A stretch of DNA of 64,000 nucleotides from Archegozetes longisetosus (lineage: Eukaryota; Arthropoda; Arachnida; Sarcoptiformes; Trhypochthoniidae): positions 7,831,843-7,895,842 of the forward strand of contig JAEMBT020000003.1 in the NCBI GenBank assembly GCA_018873245.2, read 5' to 3'. Both the position numbers and the translations under genes were made by a program. Below, one piece after another: positions 37,660-51,200 of the stretch. Below the pieces are notes generated by a model, which saw only the letters and a list, made by a program, of their open reading frames with translations, was not told the origin of the DNA and searched no databases. Every line of letters begins with the position of its first letter. Position 1 is the first letter of the stretch.

Positions 37660-40600
37660 ATGTTTCGCTCTAAGAGGAGCTCATTAGCTAAACGTTTGTG
37701 GAAAAAGAGAATTTCAGGCATTGATTCTAATCATGAAGAACGCAGAAGACAGTTGGAACCAATCGGACTCGACAGTCAGGTCGAGACTTGTGTCCAATCG
37801 ATGCTAAAAAGACTAAAAGAAAGTCAACTGCAAGCATTGATTCGAGCGATTGATAGTAAAGGTGGAGAAGTGTCGGATTGTGTGCTAGTTCCGAAGGATG
37901 ACATCAGAATCGGCAAAAAAGTATCGATCGGACCGCATGTTTTGTGCTGTCAGGTGTGGCGATGGCCTAATATCAGACACAGCAATGATATAAAGCCGTT
38001 GCATTGGTGCAACTGTTCGGCAAGTGATCCAATCTATGTCTGTATTAATCCCTATCATTGGACACAAATTTGCAAAATAGGTAAGGAATGAAGTTGGGGT
38101 TAAATTTGCGATCAGTAGTGAGACAGACATAACTGTATGGTTGTTTATGTGTTTTTAATTTATACGGTTATCGTTAGCATTGAATTAATGCAATTATTGA
38201 TATGTTTAGTATCAATAGATATGTAGAGTATGTCTGGCTATCGTATCAATTATATAGCGATTGACAAATATATTTGTTCTAATCTATTAATACTGACGAC
38301 ATATAAATTGTTTGTCATGTCATTATCCTTCGACGAGTTTCGTCTCTTTGGTAGTGGTGTTTGGCGTCAACCGAATTGGCGTCTCTTTCGAGTCATGTGT
38401 TGTTCGTTCAATTGTTTGCTTATTCATTGATGGCTTGTGAAACATCTGCCTGAATATTTGTGTCTGTTTCAATATTATAATAATATATTATATTAAATAA
38501 TATTGTGTTGTGTAGATTGGCATACATTTCAGGGCAAGTGTTTGTAGATGTGATAAGTCTGTAGAACTAGGATAGCGATTGCTATTGTGGTAGTTTAGCT
38601 CATCGATGTGTGTGTCCACACATTGAACGTATAAAAAAGTACTTGAATTATAATTTAGCCCAAACGCAAAGGTAGTAAAGCATAGAAGGAGAGACTATAT
38701 GTGTTACCTTATATATGAAATGCAGTGAATATACACTGCACTTGCAGTATATCCGACGCCAGTTTGTCGCCTAGAATAAGCTTAAAACCTGGTAAAACTT
38801 GTGTGAGTTGTATGTCAGGGCAAATATACAGTTTTAGAGTAGTTGTTGTTAAGGAGGAATCGGTGGCTCGGCAAAGCTTTACTATTAACCTTACTTTACT
38901 TGCTCTGACTCTGCTGTTTATGCTGTTGTAGTTATGCGACGACTATTCCTATTCGAATAGTCAATATGGCCCTCGGCTTAGGGCTCTAGCCATTCAGACT
39001 AAAACACTAGAGAACACACCAAACACAAGGACCTGCAATTTGGCGTTTGGCATCGGCGCCAGAGTGGGATAAGTGTAGTTCCCCTCTTATCTCGAACAAG
39101 ACGCCAGCCTCGCAATTATCGCATGCGATTTCCCTTAATATATATGCTTAAGCATAGCATAAGAAACTGCACGATTCCTACCATTCCATTCACCACAGCC
39201 AACTATTATTGGTCTGTCTTTTTTGTTCTTTGCCGATCACATTATGCGCTTATTTTTTTTATATTTTTAGTCTTTACTATCCATATCATCCATTAGAAGA
39301 TTAATGCAAAACATATTGCGCTTATTATAACTTTGAGACTCAATAAATTTGAAACTTTATAACTTTACATGCAAACCTCAGATTCAAAACTTTTTATAAG
39401 TTTTACTTTTTTTAAACTTTGAAGATTCAAATCAGATTTTGTCGTTAAAATTGAACTAGATATAAAAGTTTTAGACGATAAAACAGTCAATGCGATAGTG
39501 CTTAATCATAAAGTTGGGGAAAAAACAGATAAATGCAAATACTTTTTTGTCTCTATTTCTAATTGACTGCTTTCAGATTAGTTCTAACGAATTTTCTCTT
39601 TAACTTCACTATAAGTTGTTAAGACAAAAATTTGAAAATATCTTTGAAAAATTAAAAACAGTTTAAAAGGGTTAATAAATATGGTTTTAAAATGTTCTTA
39701 ATTAACAAGGAGGTAAAATGGTGAAATAATTAAGGATTGAGTGTGAATGTAATTCGTATTTGACATTCGTGTGTGGACAACATAAACATTTAATTGAAAT
39801 TAATCTGAGCAAACATTAACCTAATTAATGTTGCTAAACATGCTAAATGCTAGCAATGGCAACATTTAAGCGAACAAATGTATGGGTCTCACTGTTGTAT
39901 ATGATTGAGCATAAAAGGTTGACTAATTTAATGTTTTTTTATTGTATATGAGAATTAGCGATATCTTGAAAACATCACACATAAACGTAAAAATATTACG
40001 TTCTCTATCTTTCATTCTGAATGATAAAAGTTTTTCAGCTGAAACGCTTCGAAAGTTTGTTATTCTAAGATAAAAAGTCAACTTTGAATGCATAATAGAT
40101 CACAATTAAACTAATTATTGAAACAGAATCGGAATAAGTGTTAAAAAGAGATTAAACTGAAATTTGAATCAATTTTGATGCGTTGACTGCTCAAAGCAAA
40201 CAATGTTATTGAACATTTATTCTTAAGTATTTACGAAAAGCTAAATCATACGAAGTATGTATTAACAAAAACATTATTCTGACTTGAGACCACATTCATA
40301 TTTTGTCCTTTTGTTAGATTAAATGTTAGGAGTCATAAGTGATTAGGAAAGATTTAGTTTATCATAAATACATAACTAAACATTATATTGACTAATAGAT
40401 TGTGTATTTTAATTAGAAACAGCTCCTCCGCCCTACTATTCAATATGTGATCACGGACTCAGGCCCTCATTATCCGACGCATTACCGGTAATTGACCCAA
40501 ACCATTACCAGCAATTATCAACTGTTGAACAGACAATTCCTCCGCAAGTGTCTACTGAAACTGGTGGTTCATTTCAGTACGGATTCAACAGTCATTTACC

Positions 40601-42708
40601 AGGTATTTATTAATTTATTTCAATTTTCTCTCTATTGCTCTTCAAATCTATCAAATTTGATTGTTTTTTATTATGTGTTTTAAAAGCCTAAAATGTTGAT
40701 TTTCAATTGAATTGAATCTATCCTAAAGCTATTTGATCGGACAATTTATTATTTGCTTTATTAAAGTGAGTTTTGTTTGTTTTGTCCTCTCAACTATTCC
40801 GAAGTGTATGTTATTCTTATTCGAAGTGATCATTAATACCTGTAGTTATTTGAGAGATAAGATATATTGTAAATTATAGGCATATTGTATTTAAGTTGAG
40901 ATGTTGACGATCGAGAAGCGCTCATGTCATTAGAGATTTTTATTATCAACACCTGAATACATACTAATAGAGTGAACGGTAGCTCACATCACATCTCATA
41001 TAACCAACTGATAGTAAAAGTTCAACAGACTCTCAACCATTGGCTCAAACTATTCAATTTAAACTGAACCATGGCGTCAATTTTGAAGCTTTAAAAACTA
41101 TTTTTTCCTTATAGCTTAATAAATAGCGTATCAATTTGATTGTGATGATTGTATTGACCTTCGAGTTGTGAGTCTTATAGTTAACATAAAGGTGACTTTG
41201 TTGGCCAAATTTTACTGAAAAGTTTGGTTTCGTGGCAAAAGTTTTCTTTTTTGCGCTGTATTGTAGTCCAGGGCCAATAGGTTGGAGTGGAACACACTTG
41301 AAATCTCAAAAATCGTACAAAAGAAAGTATTGTTAAGCTATTTATTTATTCAGGATTTAAAGTAGTGTCCATTGAGCTCCAGTTGGTCCTAACACGCTTG
41401 ATGGAGTCTCCCATCGTTTCTTTTATGACCAAATATTTGATTTCTTATAGTCACAACTTTTCTACAATTGTATTCCCAAAAATGACACACACACACACAC
41501 ACACTCTCTCTCTCACTTATTTGAGTTATTTTACTCGATACTATCTTATGCTTTTCGAAACAAAATATCCAATCCAAATGCAATTATCATTAGAGTTATT
41601 TTCTGGTCGCATCAAATTGTATGAAGAATATTTGAACTTTTCAATCAATAGAGTGCTAGATGTTGGCAGTGAAAGCCAATTTTGATTGCTGCTTTTGATT
41701 CAATTTTTAATTTTAGGCTTTCAATTGTAATGAGAAAGTTATTTGAAGTCTGCTATTGAGAGATAAACGTACAGTGTGCTCATCAGTTATATTTGGAAAT
41801 GAAGTTAATTACTGTTCGTATAAGTTTGGCGATAAAACAATGCCTTAAAAGCCATAGATTACGAGACTTATAATGTTACGTAATAAGATCAATGCTATAT
41901 ATTGTAGCTGATTGCAGTATAGACATAGCAACCGGGTTATCTCAAAGGATAATAGAGGTTCATTGAGAGCCATAAGAATACCTATTAAGTGAATTGAAGC
42001 TAATGGAAAAAGTGAAGTTTCGCAATTTGACAAAATGACTCGAAGTGCGCCTCATTTCAATTATGCCTGCCAACTTTGTTCAGTTGAGAAAAGTGCATGC
42101 ATGTTTTTTATAAGAAAACTAGCGTAATCACTAACTCCTACCTCAAGTTTAGAGTGAACCACAGGTTCAGTTTATTAATCACTTCGATATTAAAACTATT
42201 AATTATCTAAGTTTTCAGTATGAGAGTAGTGTTTTGTTATGAAAGAGAAATTGATTCATTCACGTATTTTTGGCTGTAGTAATGGTTGAATTGTATTTGG
42301 AATAATTAGTCAAAATATAATTAGTGAGCACTTGACTCACTCGAACGTTGAGGTGCATTTAATTTTAGCTCAAAGCGTGTTTCGGCAAATATAGTAAAAT
42401 TAGTTTTTAAATATTTAATTCATAGCTAGATATTAATTATTGCTCGGTGGTGCACAGCTTTAATCCTCTTATCCGACTCCGTCTTGTTTGGGTCTTACGA
42501 TAGGAACCGTTTTGATTAGGATAAGAGCTAAAAACATAGTATTATAGCGTTTAGACTATGAATCATAAATTTATAAATTCTCAATCAATCTCCGCATTTA
42601 GGCCTATCACTAGGACTTGCATTCGAAGGTTCTTTTTTGAGGCATACAAGAAATTCCATTGAAAAAAATGTGCCGCATCACTCTCGCAAATATTCTGAAT
42701 TGCTTTTC

Positions 42709-42743
<35 letters not shown>

Positions 42744-45700
42744 GCTCTCTCTTTCTCTCTCTTCATGGGTTGCAAACCATTGCTTCGGGGCTTTTGCGTA
42801 AACATTCCGTTGGGTTGAGAGAGAAAGAGATAGAGAGAGATCTGGTCCTAACTTGAAGGTCAGCGAGTCGTGATAAGAATCTATGGAGAGTTTCTTCGAT
42901 GGGACTTGTTGGTTGGCGAATTGAGAATATGAAACGTTTTGTTAAACTATCTTTTTTGGCTTATTTGTGCTGCCCTTGCGTTCAATGGAAAACTGGAAAT
43001 TGTTTTCCATATTTACAAACCATATAAATGCAAACATTTGTAAAGAAAACAAAGAATAGACTTAATGAGTTAGTTTTTGCTGTAGTTTAATCTAATGGTA
43101 TCTCATATTCATACTGTTGAGGAACATAAATATTCATAGAATTTATATGATAAGCACAAGTTTCGATTGATTTATCTTTATTGGAATCTAAAGGCCTGCC
43201 TTTTATATGTTGTATGAATTGAGTCGCCTTTTAGTCGCATCAAAATTTTTGTTTATTAGAGAGTTGGGAAAGTGGTGTCGGTTTTTTGTTGTGCAATGTG
43301 TGCACGTTATGAGGTCAGGCACTGAAAAGAGAGATATAATTCTTAAGACATACACTTAATGCACGATTGAACGGCACCAAGACAGGGACGCCGCTCAGTC
43401 GGATGGCGGATGGCATCATGCCTAACATCCCTTACACTGGCACTGACGCCAACCAATCCGCCACCACCAATCTGCATAAACCTTATCACTAATTTCCTCA
43501 AACTTTACTTTTTTTATTTCCGACACACACACACACACCACTCATTCTATCCCCAGCTCTGCCCTCTAAATACTCCAAACTTTATACGCTTAAGCATTTA
43601 TGGATTCAATTAACTTATTCCTAAATTTCTAATAACTCCGTCACCATATTTCTTTGAAACTTTATGCGTTCCTTAAAATAAATCTAGCTATTGAATCACT
43701 TAAGCCAGCATTGCATTAACTTTTCATCAGATATTGAAATTTTGCTGCCAATTCCTTTAGTTCACTCAAATCTATAGCTTTTGAACTTTTTCAAACAAAT
43801 TATCTGATTATATAAATTCAAACTTGTCTGCAATTAGATATCCTTCAAAAATAGACAAAATCGATATGTAATGTTTACGGAGTCAATTGAGAGGATATTT
43901 CTATCAAATCTGTCGTTCAAATGTTTACATAAAAACAAAACTTAGTCGATCGACACTCTGCACTAAATCGTTAAATCATAGATCAAACTTCTATTCATAA
44001 CTTTCAACAACTATTCAAATAAGTTTTGCGCACTTTTGTCAATTTTTAAAATTAATTGTAAAACTCTTTAGTAAATAGTTGAATGGATTTAATTGAAATA
44101 TTATTTAGAGCAAATTTGATTGAAACATAATATTCTGATGTTTTATATTCACAAATCAACTTTTATCGAGTGATCTCAAGTATCAGTATTTTATGAATTT
44201 AGTACATCTGATCTAATAATTTAATTGAAGGTATTGTAAACTTTTACAACTACTGATCATTGAAAATATGAAAAAGTCTCAACTTTTTTTATCGATGAAT
44301 GCTTTCATTTTTGTGTCGGTCGTAAAAACCTGAAACGTTCAATTTATTTAAATTTACTCAATATTATATCGATTGCAATAGAGGTAAAGAATATTAAAAA
44401 GTATTTGGGTCTAGAATTTGTGACACTTAAGATGAAGTCATAAATTGGAAAATGGATGGAAAGGGTCACAAAAGAATGTGTAATAACAGGGTATGAAATA
44501 TGATTAAAGCGATTGTTTGGTGAGCGTGATCTACTCCGGAAATTATGAAAATATGCTGTTTTTGTACAAATGTCTATGATTAGGTTAGTTACGGTGCGCG
44601 TTATTATGCCTTCTCTATTGTGTACTGGTTCGGGTTTAGTCTATTCAACTGTTCGAGTACTCTATATCTAACTTTATTTTTCCAATTGCTTTCAGTGTTG
44701 TTTCGTTTTGTTGAGCCGTCGGTCGCCATTCAGTGCAGTGCATTTCGAGTTTCCTAACACATCAGAGCATACTTTTTATGAGAGCACTTATGTCACTAAA
44801 GCTAGCACTTCAATCTGATTAGAAATATTTCTGTCTCGTCTGCAATTAGATAAATATTGCGAAAAATCCTAATCTCAGTAATTGATTGACAACTTTTAGT
44901 ACTAGTGGTGGTCATTCTGAAGCTTAGGTTTCTATTCTGTTTTCACGCTTTGTCTGCAAGTATTCGTGACTCAACAATAATTGAGCAATTTTTCTAAACT
45001 TATCACTTATTCAACAAATTATAACTTTTACCTTATTCTTAGACTCAGTCAATTTACTGACATCTAATAGCTTGAAAAGCTTGAGTTCAGTGATCGTGAT
45101 CTGAAAACTTTTTCAAGACTTGATTTGGTAGTAATTTCTCTGTTATTTACATTATCTTAAAAACAAAAAGACAAAACCAAATGATTGGGATTGGTTGAAA
45201 AGGGACCAGAATTGTAGTTGAACTTGAGAAAATATGTTTGAGTGCAATATTTATATAATTATTAGTTTACTTATAAGTTGTTCGGAGTGTATCAGCAAAA
45301 TAGTTGATAAGTGAATAATAAAATATAGATTTTGTTTAGTTAAGATCAGTAGTAAAAATTAGATTGTAATGTTCAATAATCTGCTTACAATACTAGACAG
45401 TCTCAAATATGCAGTGTGTTTGTACAGTTGCATAGATGCCAATGCAATAGATTAGGACATTTGGGCATTTGCATAGGAAACGTGAATCGACTGCATTTTT
45501 TGTTAGGGAACATTTGAAGGGGAAGCAAAAATTTAGTTATATCGCAAAGCAAATTGTGAACTGGCTATAGTGCGAAGTAAGCCAATTGCCGGAGGGGGTC
45601 AAAGCCATAATTACAGTAGGGCGCAGATAGGGTGAGGACGAGCAAATCTCACTCCAAATTCTTTTCTTTACCATACACTTTAACTATGCCCGAACGAGCC

Positions 45701-46523
45701 TTACAACTAACTTTTATCCTTAAGTCCCATCACTTGCTTTATGTCTGATTTTTTATCTTAAACCCGACGCATATTAAAATTCTAGAAAACTTCACAGCAT
45801 TAAAAACAATATAAATTATATTAATCGACACAATTGACGCCACTCTCTAAGCATTAATTATCTTGAATTTACGACTATCTGTCTCATTACCACCTCTTAG
45901 ACTTTTTCCTAACTCTAGACAATTTTAAACAGCTTTTAACTAAATTTTCTCTTATAGGAATCCAAGCTTCAGAAGTGGACACAATAGCCGATGGGCGACC
46001 TCCACATTGGTGTACATTAGCGTATTGGGAGTTGCGTAATAGAGTCGGCCGATTATTCCCGGTTTATAGCAACGCTATCAATGTGTTCGCACATTTACCT
46101 AAAGGCGAAGGTCTATGGCTCGATCCTTTGTTTTCCGATTCTAATTCCTGTAATCAAGAACAAGTTGTGCGAACAAGAGATAAGATTGGATTTGGGGTTT
46201 CCATAAGTCGCGACAATGACGGAGTTTGGGTCTACAATCGTTCGAATCATGCAATTTTTGTCAACTCTCCTACTCTCGATCCGCCCAACACTCGCAACCT
46301 AACTGTGTATAAAGTATTGCCGGGTTTTTCGATTAGAGTATTTGATTACGAAATGGCACGAAGTTATCGAAGGCTTCAGACCAATGGTCCATCGGATGGA
46401 CCGATGGATCCGAACGCTTTTCGAATCAGTTTCGCGAAAGGCTGGGGTCCTGACTACTCTCGACGATTCATAACATCGTGTCCGTGTTGGCTTGAAGTGC
46501 TTCTCTCTGTCACCAACAGGTGA
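37660..46523 (+). CDS. Dad: inhibitory Smad (Dad / SMAD6/7 type)
   Basis: Exons 37660-38080, 40417-40602 and 45958-46523; 390 residues. It blocks TGF-beta/BMP signalling by binding type I receptors and R-Smads and recruiting Smurf ligases. Evidence: the N-terminal signature MFRSKRSSLAKRLWKKR (human SMAD7 MFRTKRSALVRRLWRSR); a divergent MH1 domain (~36-140; CQVWRWPNIRHS); a Smurf-binding PY motif PPPYY at 144-148 right after the first splice; and an MH2 domain from ~219 (HWCTLAYWELRNRVGRLFPV) through DGVWVYNRSNHAIFVNSPTL to CPCWLEVLL. The C terminus lacks the SSxS phosphorylation tail of receptor Smads, as expected of an inhibitory Smad. Introns are 2.3 and 5.4 kb, far larger than others here, and contain Smad-like binding sites. 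Phases (1, 1) close exactly. Confidence 0.93.
38755..38770 (+). promoter_or_regulatory. candidate Smad composite site in I-Smad intron 1
   Basis: GACGCCAGTTTGTCGC. It combines a Mad-type GRCGNC half site, a 5-bp spacer starting with A, and GTCG. The activating element described for Drosophila Dad is GGCGCC-A-N4-GNCV; this differs only by GA for GG in the first half site, which still fits GRCGNC. Confidence 0.45.
39055..39069 (+). promoter_or_regulatory. near-match Smad activating element in I-Smad intron 1
   Basis: GGCGCCAGAGTGGGA. It has the exact GGCGCCA part of the Dad-type activating element; the distal half reads GGGA where GNCV is expected, so one key base is wrong. Confidence 0.3.
41484..41515 (+). 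repeat. (AC)n(CT)n microsatellite
   Basis: AC repeat running into a CT repeat within I-Smad intron 2; it accounts for the TH/HT-rich open frame read through it. Confidence 0.95.
42711..42763 (+). repeat. (CT)n microsatellite
   Basis: About 50 bp of CT with CCCG and TTT interruptions, in I-Smad intron 2. A short GA-rich tract follows at ~42819-42841. Confidence 0.95.
43387..43402 (+). promoter_or_regulatory. candidate Smad composite site in I-Smad intron 2
   Basis: GACGCCGCTCAGTCGG. A GRCGNC half site, exactly 5 bp of spacer, then GTCGG. The Schnurri-type silencer is GRCGNC-N5-GTCTG; the T is replaced by G. Another GACGCC lies at 43445. Confidence 0.4.
43522..43539 (+). repeat. (AC)n microsatellite
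   Basis: Short AC tract in I-Smad intron 2. Confidence 0.9.
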
Positions 46524-49500
46524 TTGTTTCTGTCCATGGAAATTCAATTTCAAATTCATAAATGCGAGACAGAACCTGACAATTGCTTCGCAAAACTAAG
46601 TCAATTAATTGTATTGTTCTGTCGATTCTATGGAATTGTCCAGTTTTGGCCGTTGTTCCAGTGAACGTTTTGTCAGTGAATAGGACGACAAACGATGAAA
46701 GCGATGGAAATAATGACAAAAGGAAATAAATTGATTGGTTTAATGGAATGGGTTTTGCTGTTTGCAAATTAAAGTCAAAATAATAGAAATTTGTGAACCA
46801 AACAAATTAATTAATGTAATAAAAGTAAATTAAATGTCACTTTTCGTGCCACCGAAATAATAGCTAATGACTAGTCTTATCACACGAATGAGCATTACAC
46901 TCATCACTCATCACTTTTGGTGCCATTTTCTCCATCAAAGTCTCAACTGTTTTGACATTACTTTCATATTACAAATGAACCCTTAAAATGATTGTTAGCT
47001 CTGATTTTCTTAACAAACGCTTGAATCGAAAACTTGATTTGGAAATGACTGATCAATTGTAGCCAAGAGTAATACGAACTTTGGATGAAACGTATTGTAA
47101 AGCTGGGTTATATTTTGCATCAATTTTCAGAAGCATTTCATAACATATCACACAAATTGCGAAACAAAACACATATTTTGATACTTATGGCATTGCTCTG
47201 CAATAATTGATAGCATCTGAAGGCGACGAACACTATACTCTTCGAAAGCAATCTCATTATATATTTAAGTTTATAATCAATGAAAACACAATTCATTAAT
47301 AATTTAACAATTAGGGAATGCACCTAAAGTCTAATTAAATTTGTTCATTCAATTGAAACGTTCTCATTTGCGACTATAGCGTTTCAAAGTCTGGATGAGA
47401 GCAATGGATTGGCTCTCGATCTGTGCCTTACGACACACGCATTTTTTATTAGTGGTTTAGTGCCAAAAGACGATCATAAATACAAATGAGTGCCTGAACT
47501 GGAAAAAACAACAGATTTTGAAAACTTTTTCTACGTAAGCATTGCTTTTGAAATGGATTACTTCCAATTTAACAGTATAGTACATAATGTACTCTTCATT
47601 GCCCTCTTATTTGTACAAATATATACAATCGTTGATCTGTTCTTATATATGTAAATATAACTGTACTTCAAATCTTTTTCATGATTCTAATCATGACTGT
47701 TAGTAACATAACAATTATGCGGGAATTAATTTTATTGTATCATATAAATAGACTATATTAAAATGTACAGTATTATTATCTATTAATGCTTTTTTAATAA
47801 ATAAATCAGTTTGATCACTTTATTTATTGCTATCTTTCTTTATTTTCAATCTCGTCAACCACTCTCTTGAGAATTCTGTTGAGAATTCTGTTGAGAATCT
47901 AACGTGAAATGTGATTTACTCAAAGTTGGCGTACTTTGCTCGCCAAACATTTGAGCAAGTTTTAATTAAGTTTAGCAATAGTTCAGCAGAGATCTACCAC
48001 TCAATCGATTCAATACTGAGTTCATAGACATTTTAGCTTTTAATCATTGACTCAAGTAAGGATTTAGTAGTCATTCATTTGGTAATCTAAATGGGCGAAC
48101 ACTTAACTGTATTTCTTTATCTTCAATAGAAGTCAATTAGAAAAAAAAAAAATATTCAATTAGTGGATAAATTGAGAAGTCATTGAATTCTCTTTTTTCG
48201 ACAAATAGGGAGTTTATGTGTGTCTAGACTCGAGTTCATATATATTGCAAATAAGGCTTAGCTGGATTACATAATAAGTAATAAGAGAGCGTTACGTAAG
48301 TCAATTAACTTGATCTGCAGTACTCTTTCAAACAACAATGAACAGCACAACCCAATAAATCTATTGTTCTTATCACAAGTATTATTAGATTATTCTGCAA
48401 TTCAAAATAACTTATTCTTCAAGAGTTGTTTCATTTTAGGAACAAGTTGATTAGACGTAGAACATTAAGTTGTATCTGCTTTCTAGACATTCCACATCTT
48501 TATTCAATCTAAGGATTTGGTTTAGTAACACTTTGACAGTTTTCAAAACAAGCTGTTCTAAGGCTTCAAGTTTATGTTCCAATACAAACATCACTTTAAA
48601 GTTTTCATGACCAAAATCTGAGGCCCAAATATGTCAAATCCTGATTTCTGTCTCGAATTCAATTCAAAAAATCTGCTGCTGATCACAAATTTCGGGCTTT
48701 TGGGCTCATTTCAAAAATGGATCAAATTCGAATCTTATTCAAAGCTTTGCCTGCATTTGTCTTAAGTTGAGATAAAAATTTCTTAAAATTTGAGCCATAA
48801 TGATATAACCATATTAGCTCAAAATTGTTGTAACACAAACAAGGATCAAATTTATTTGATTCAAACGCTGGATCGTTCGTGAATGTTCACGCACTCCGAC
48901 AAAAGTATGAAATAATCATGAAAATATACTACTGTAATGCTATTAAAAATGAAACATCGAGAGACATGTATTCGACTCTTTGAATGCAATTTGAACTCGT
49001 ACTAGGAATAAACCTATTACATCTCATGAAGAAAGTAATGGAAAAGTTCTAATCAAAATTAATGAAGTTTTTCGACTTTTTATTCAATCAATGGATGGTT
49101 GAATAGAGGAAAAATGAGACTCAGCTTATTTCAATTTTTAATAAACTATTGTTATTAATGGTTATATTCATTATTGTTCTAATGAACTTTTGAAACTTGA
49201 ATCGCTAGCATTTCTACTCAAAAGAAACTGTGATCAAAGGCTATTTTTAGGTTGAAAGCACTCAAATGCATTAATCATAAACTTTAATTTGAATGATGGC
49301 TAAACACAAAAGTTAAGTGAGTTATTGCCACGAGAACAGTTATTTTATGAATATATCTTTTTGAATTAAGTTTAAGTTCGTTTTATTGACAACTAGTGGC
49401 CTATTTTCAGAAGATGGAGGAAAAGAATAAAAACTAAACAGAATACGAGCCCAACTTAAGTGCAATAAAGGTTAATGAGCTTTGTGTCAACACCAATCAA

Positions 49501-50127
49501 GTGATTGAAAGTTTCATTTATTTACCAAAATAGTGCTTATTAACGAGGAGAAATCAATTTGATGTTATTTTGTTAGTGACTTGTAACTTCGATCAGATTA
49601 ATAACACGCAGTATTCACTAAGACTCAATGCATTCGTGACTTATTTAAACAGCTTCTTGTTAATTCATTTATTTCAAAACACTCAAATCAATAACTGATT
49701 TGAACGAATCTGACCTATGCCTCAAAACAAAATTTCAATTGAATGCTTTTTCAAGTAATTAAATTTATTATTTATAGATATATTAATTTATAAAATTAAA
49801 ATTGACTATAAAGGGATACAATAGTCTATGAAACCTGATATTATTTAAATATATAGATATAATTGAAATCAAAATGGAATTTACATATTTTCCCACTCAG
49901 TTCAAGACATTTGTGTCAATTTTTTAGTTCAAAATTTGTTGCTTAGTTATTAAAATCAAAATCAACATAACTTTATAGTCAAATCATTCAAATTTGTTTC
50001 AAAACAAGTGAACAGAATAAATGGCAAAAAATAAAAATATAAATAATTGTGGAAAAATTTTAGGAAACTTTGGGATCGATGACTTTTAATAATACAAAAA
50101 TGGGCTAAATTGATGTGTATATACAAA
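46524..50127. other. intergenic between the convergent I-Smad and Arf6 genes
   Basis: Includes both 3' UTRs. AATAAA at ~46725 could serve I-Smad. Open frames at 46299-46767 (-) are shadows of I-Smad exon 3 or chance. Nothing else recognised. Confidence 0.55.
47867..47899 (+). repeat. 12-bp tandem repeat
   Basis: The unit TTGAGAATTCTG is present 2.75 times, each containing an EcoRI-type palindrome GAATTC. No known function. Confidence 0.85.

Positions 50128-51200
<1,073 letters not shown>

Larger units (their letters stand above)
38081..40416 (+). other. I-Smad intron 1
   Basis: 2.3-kb intron in phase 1. Small open frames at 38230 and 38725 lack support. A less AT-rich stretch at about 38940-39180 contains a GGCGCC palindrome; composite Smad-type sites are listed separately. 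Confidence 0.75.
40603..45957 (+). other. I-Smad intron 2
   Basis: 5.4-kb intron in phase 1, with dinucleotide repeats at 41484, 42711 and 43522 that create spurious open frames on both strands. No nested gene was recognised. Confidence 0.75.

Noticed and set aside
42581-42856. Arg/Glu-rich and Ser/Leu-rich open frames on opposite strands
   Set aside because: Simple translation of the CT/GA microsatellite in I-Smad intron 2.
46510-46767. minus-strand open frame overlapping the I-Smad end
   Set aside because: No features and antisense to the I-Smad last exon and 3' UTR.
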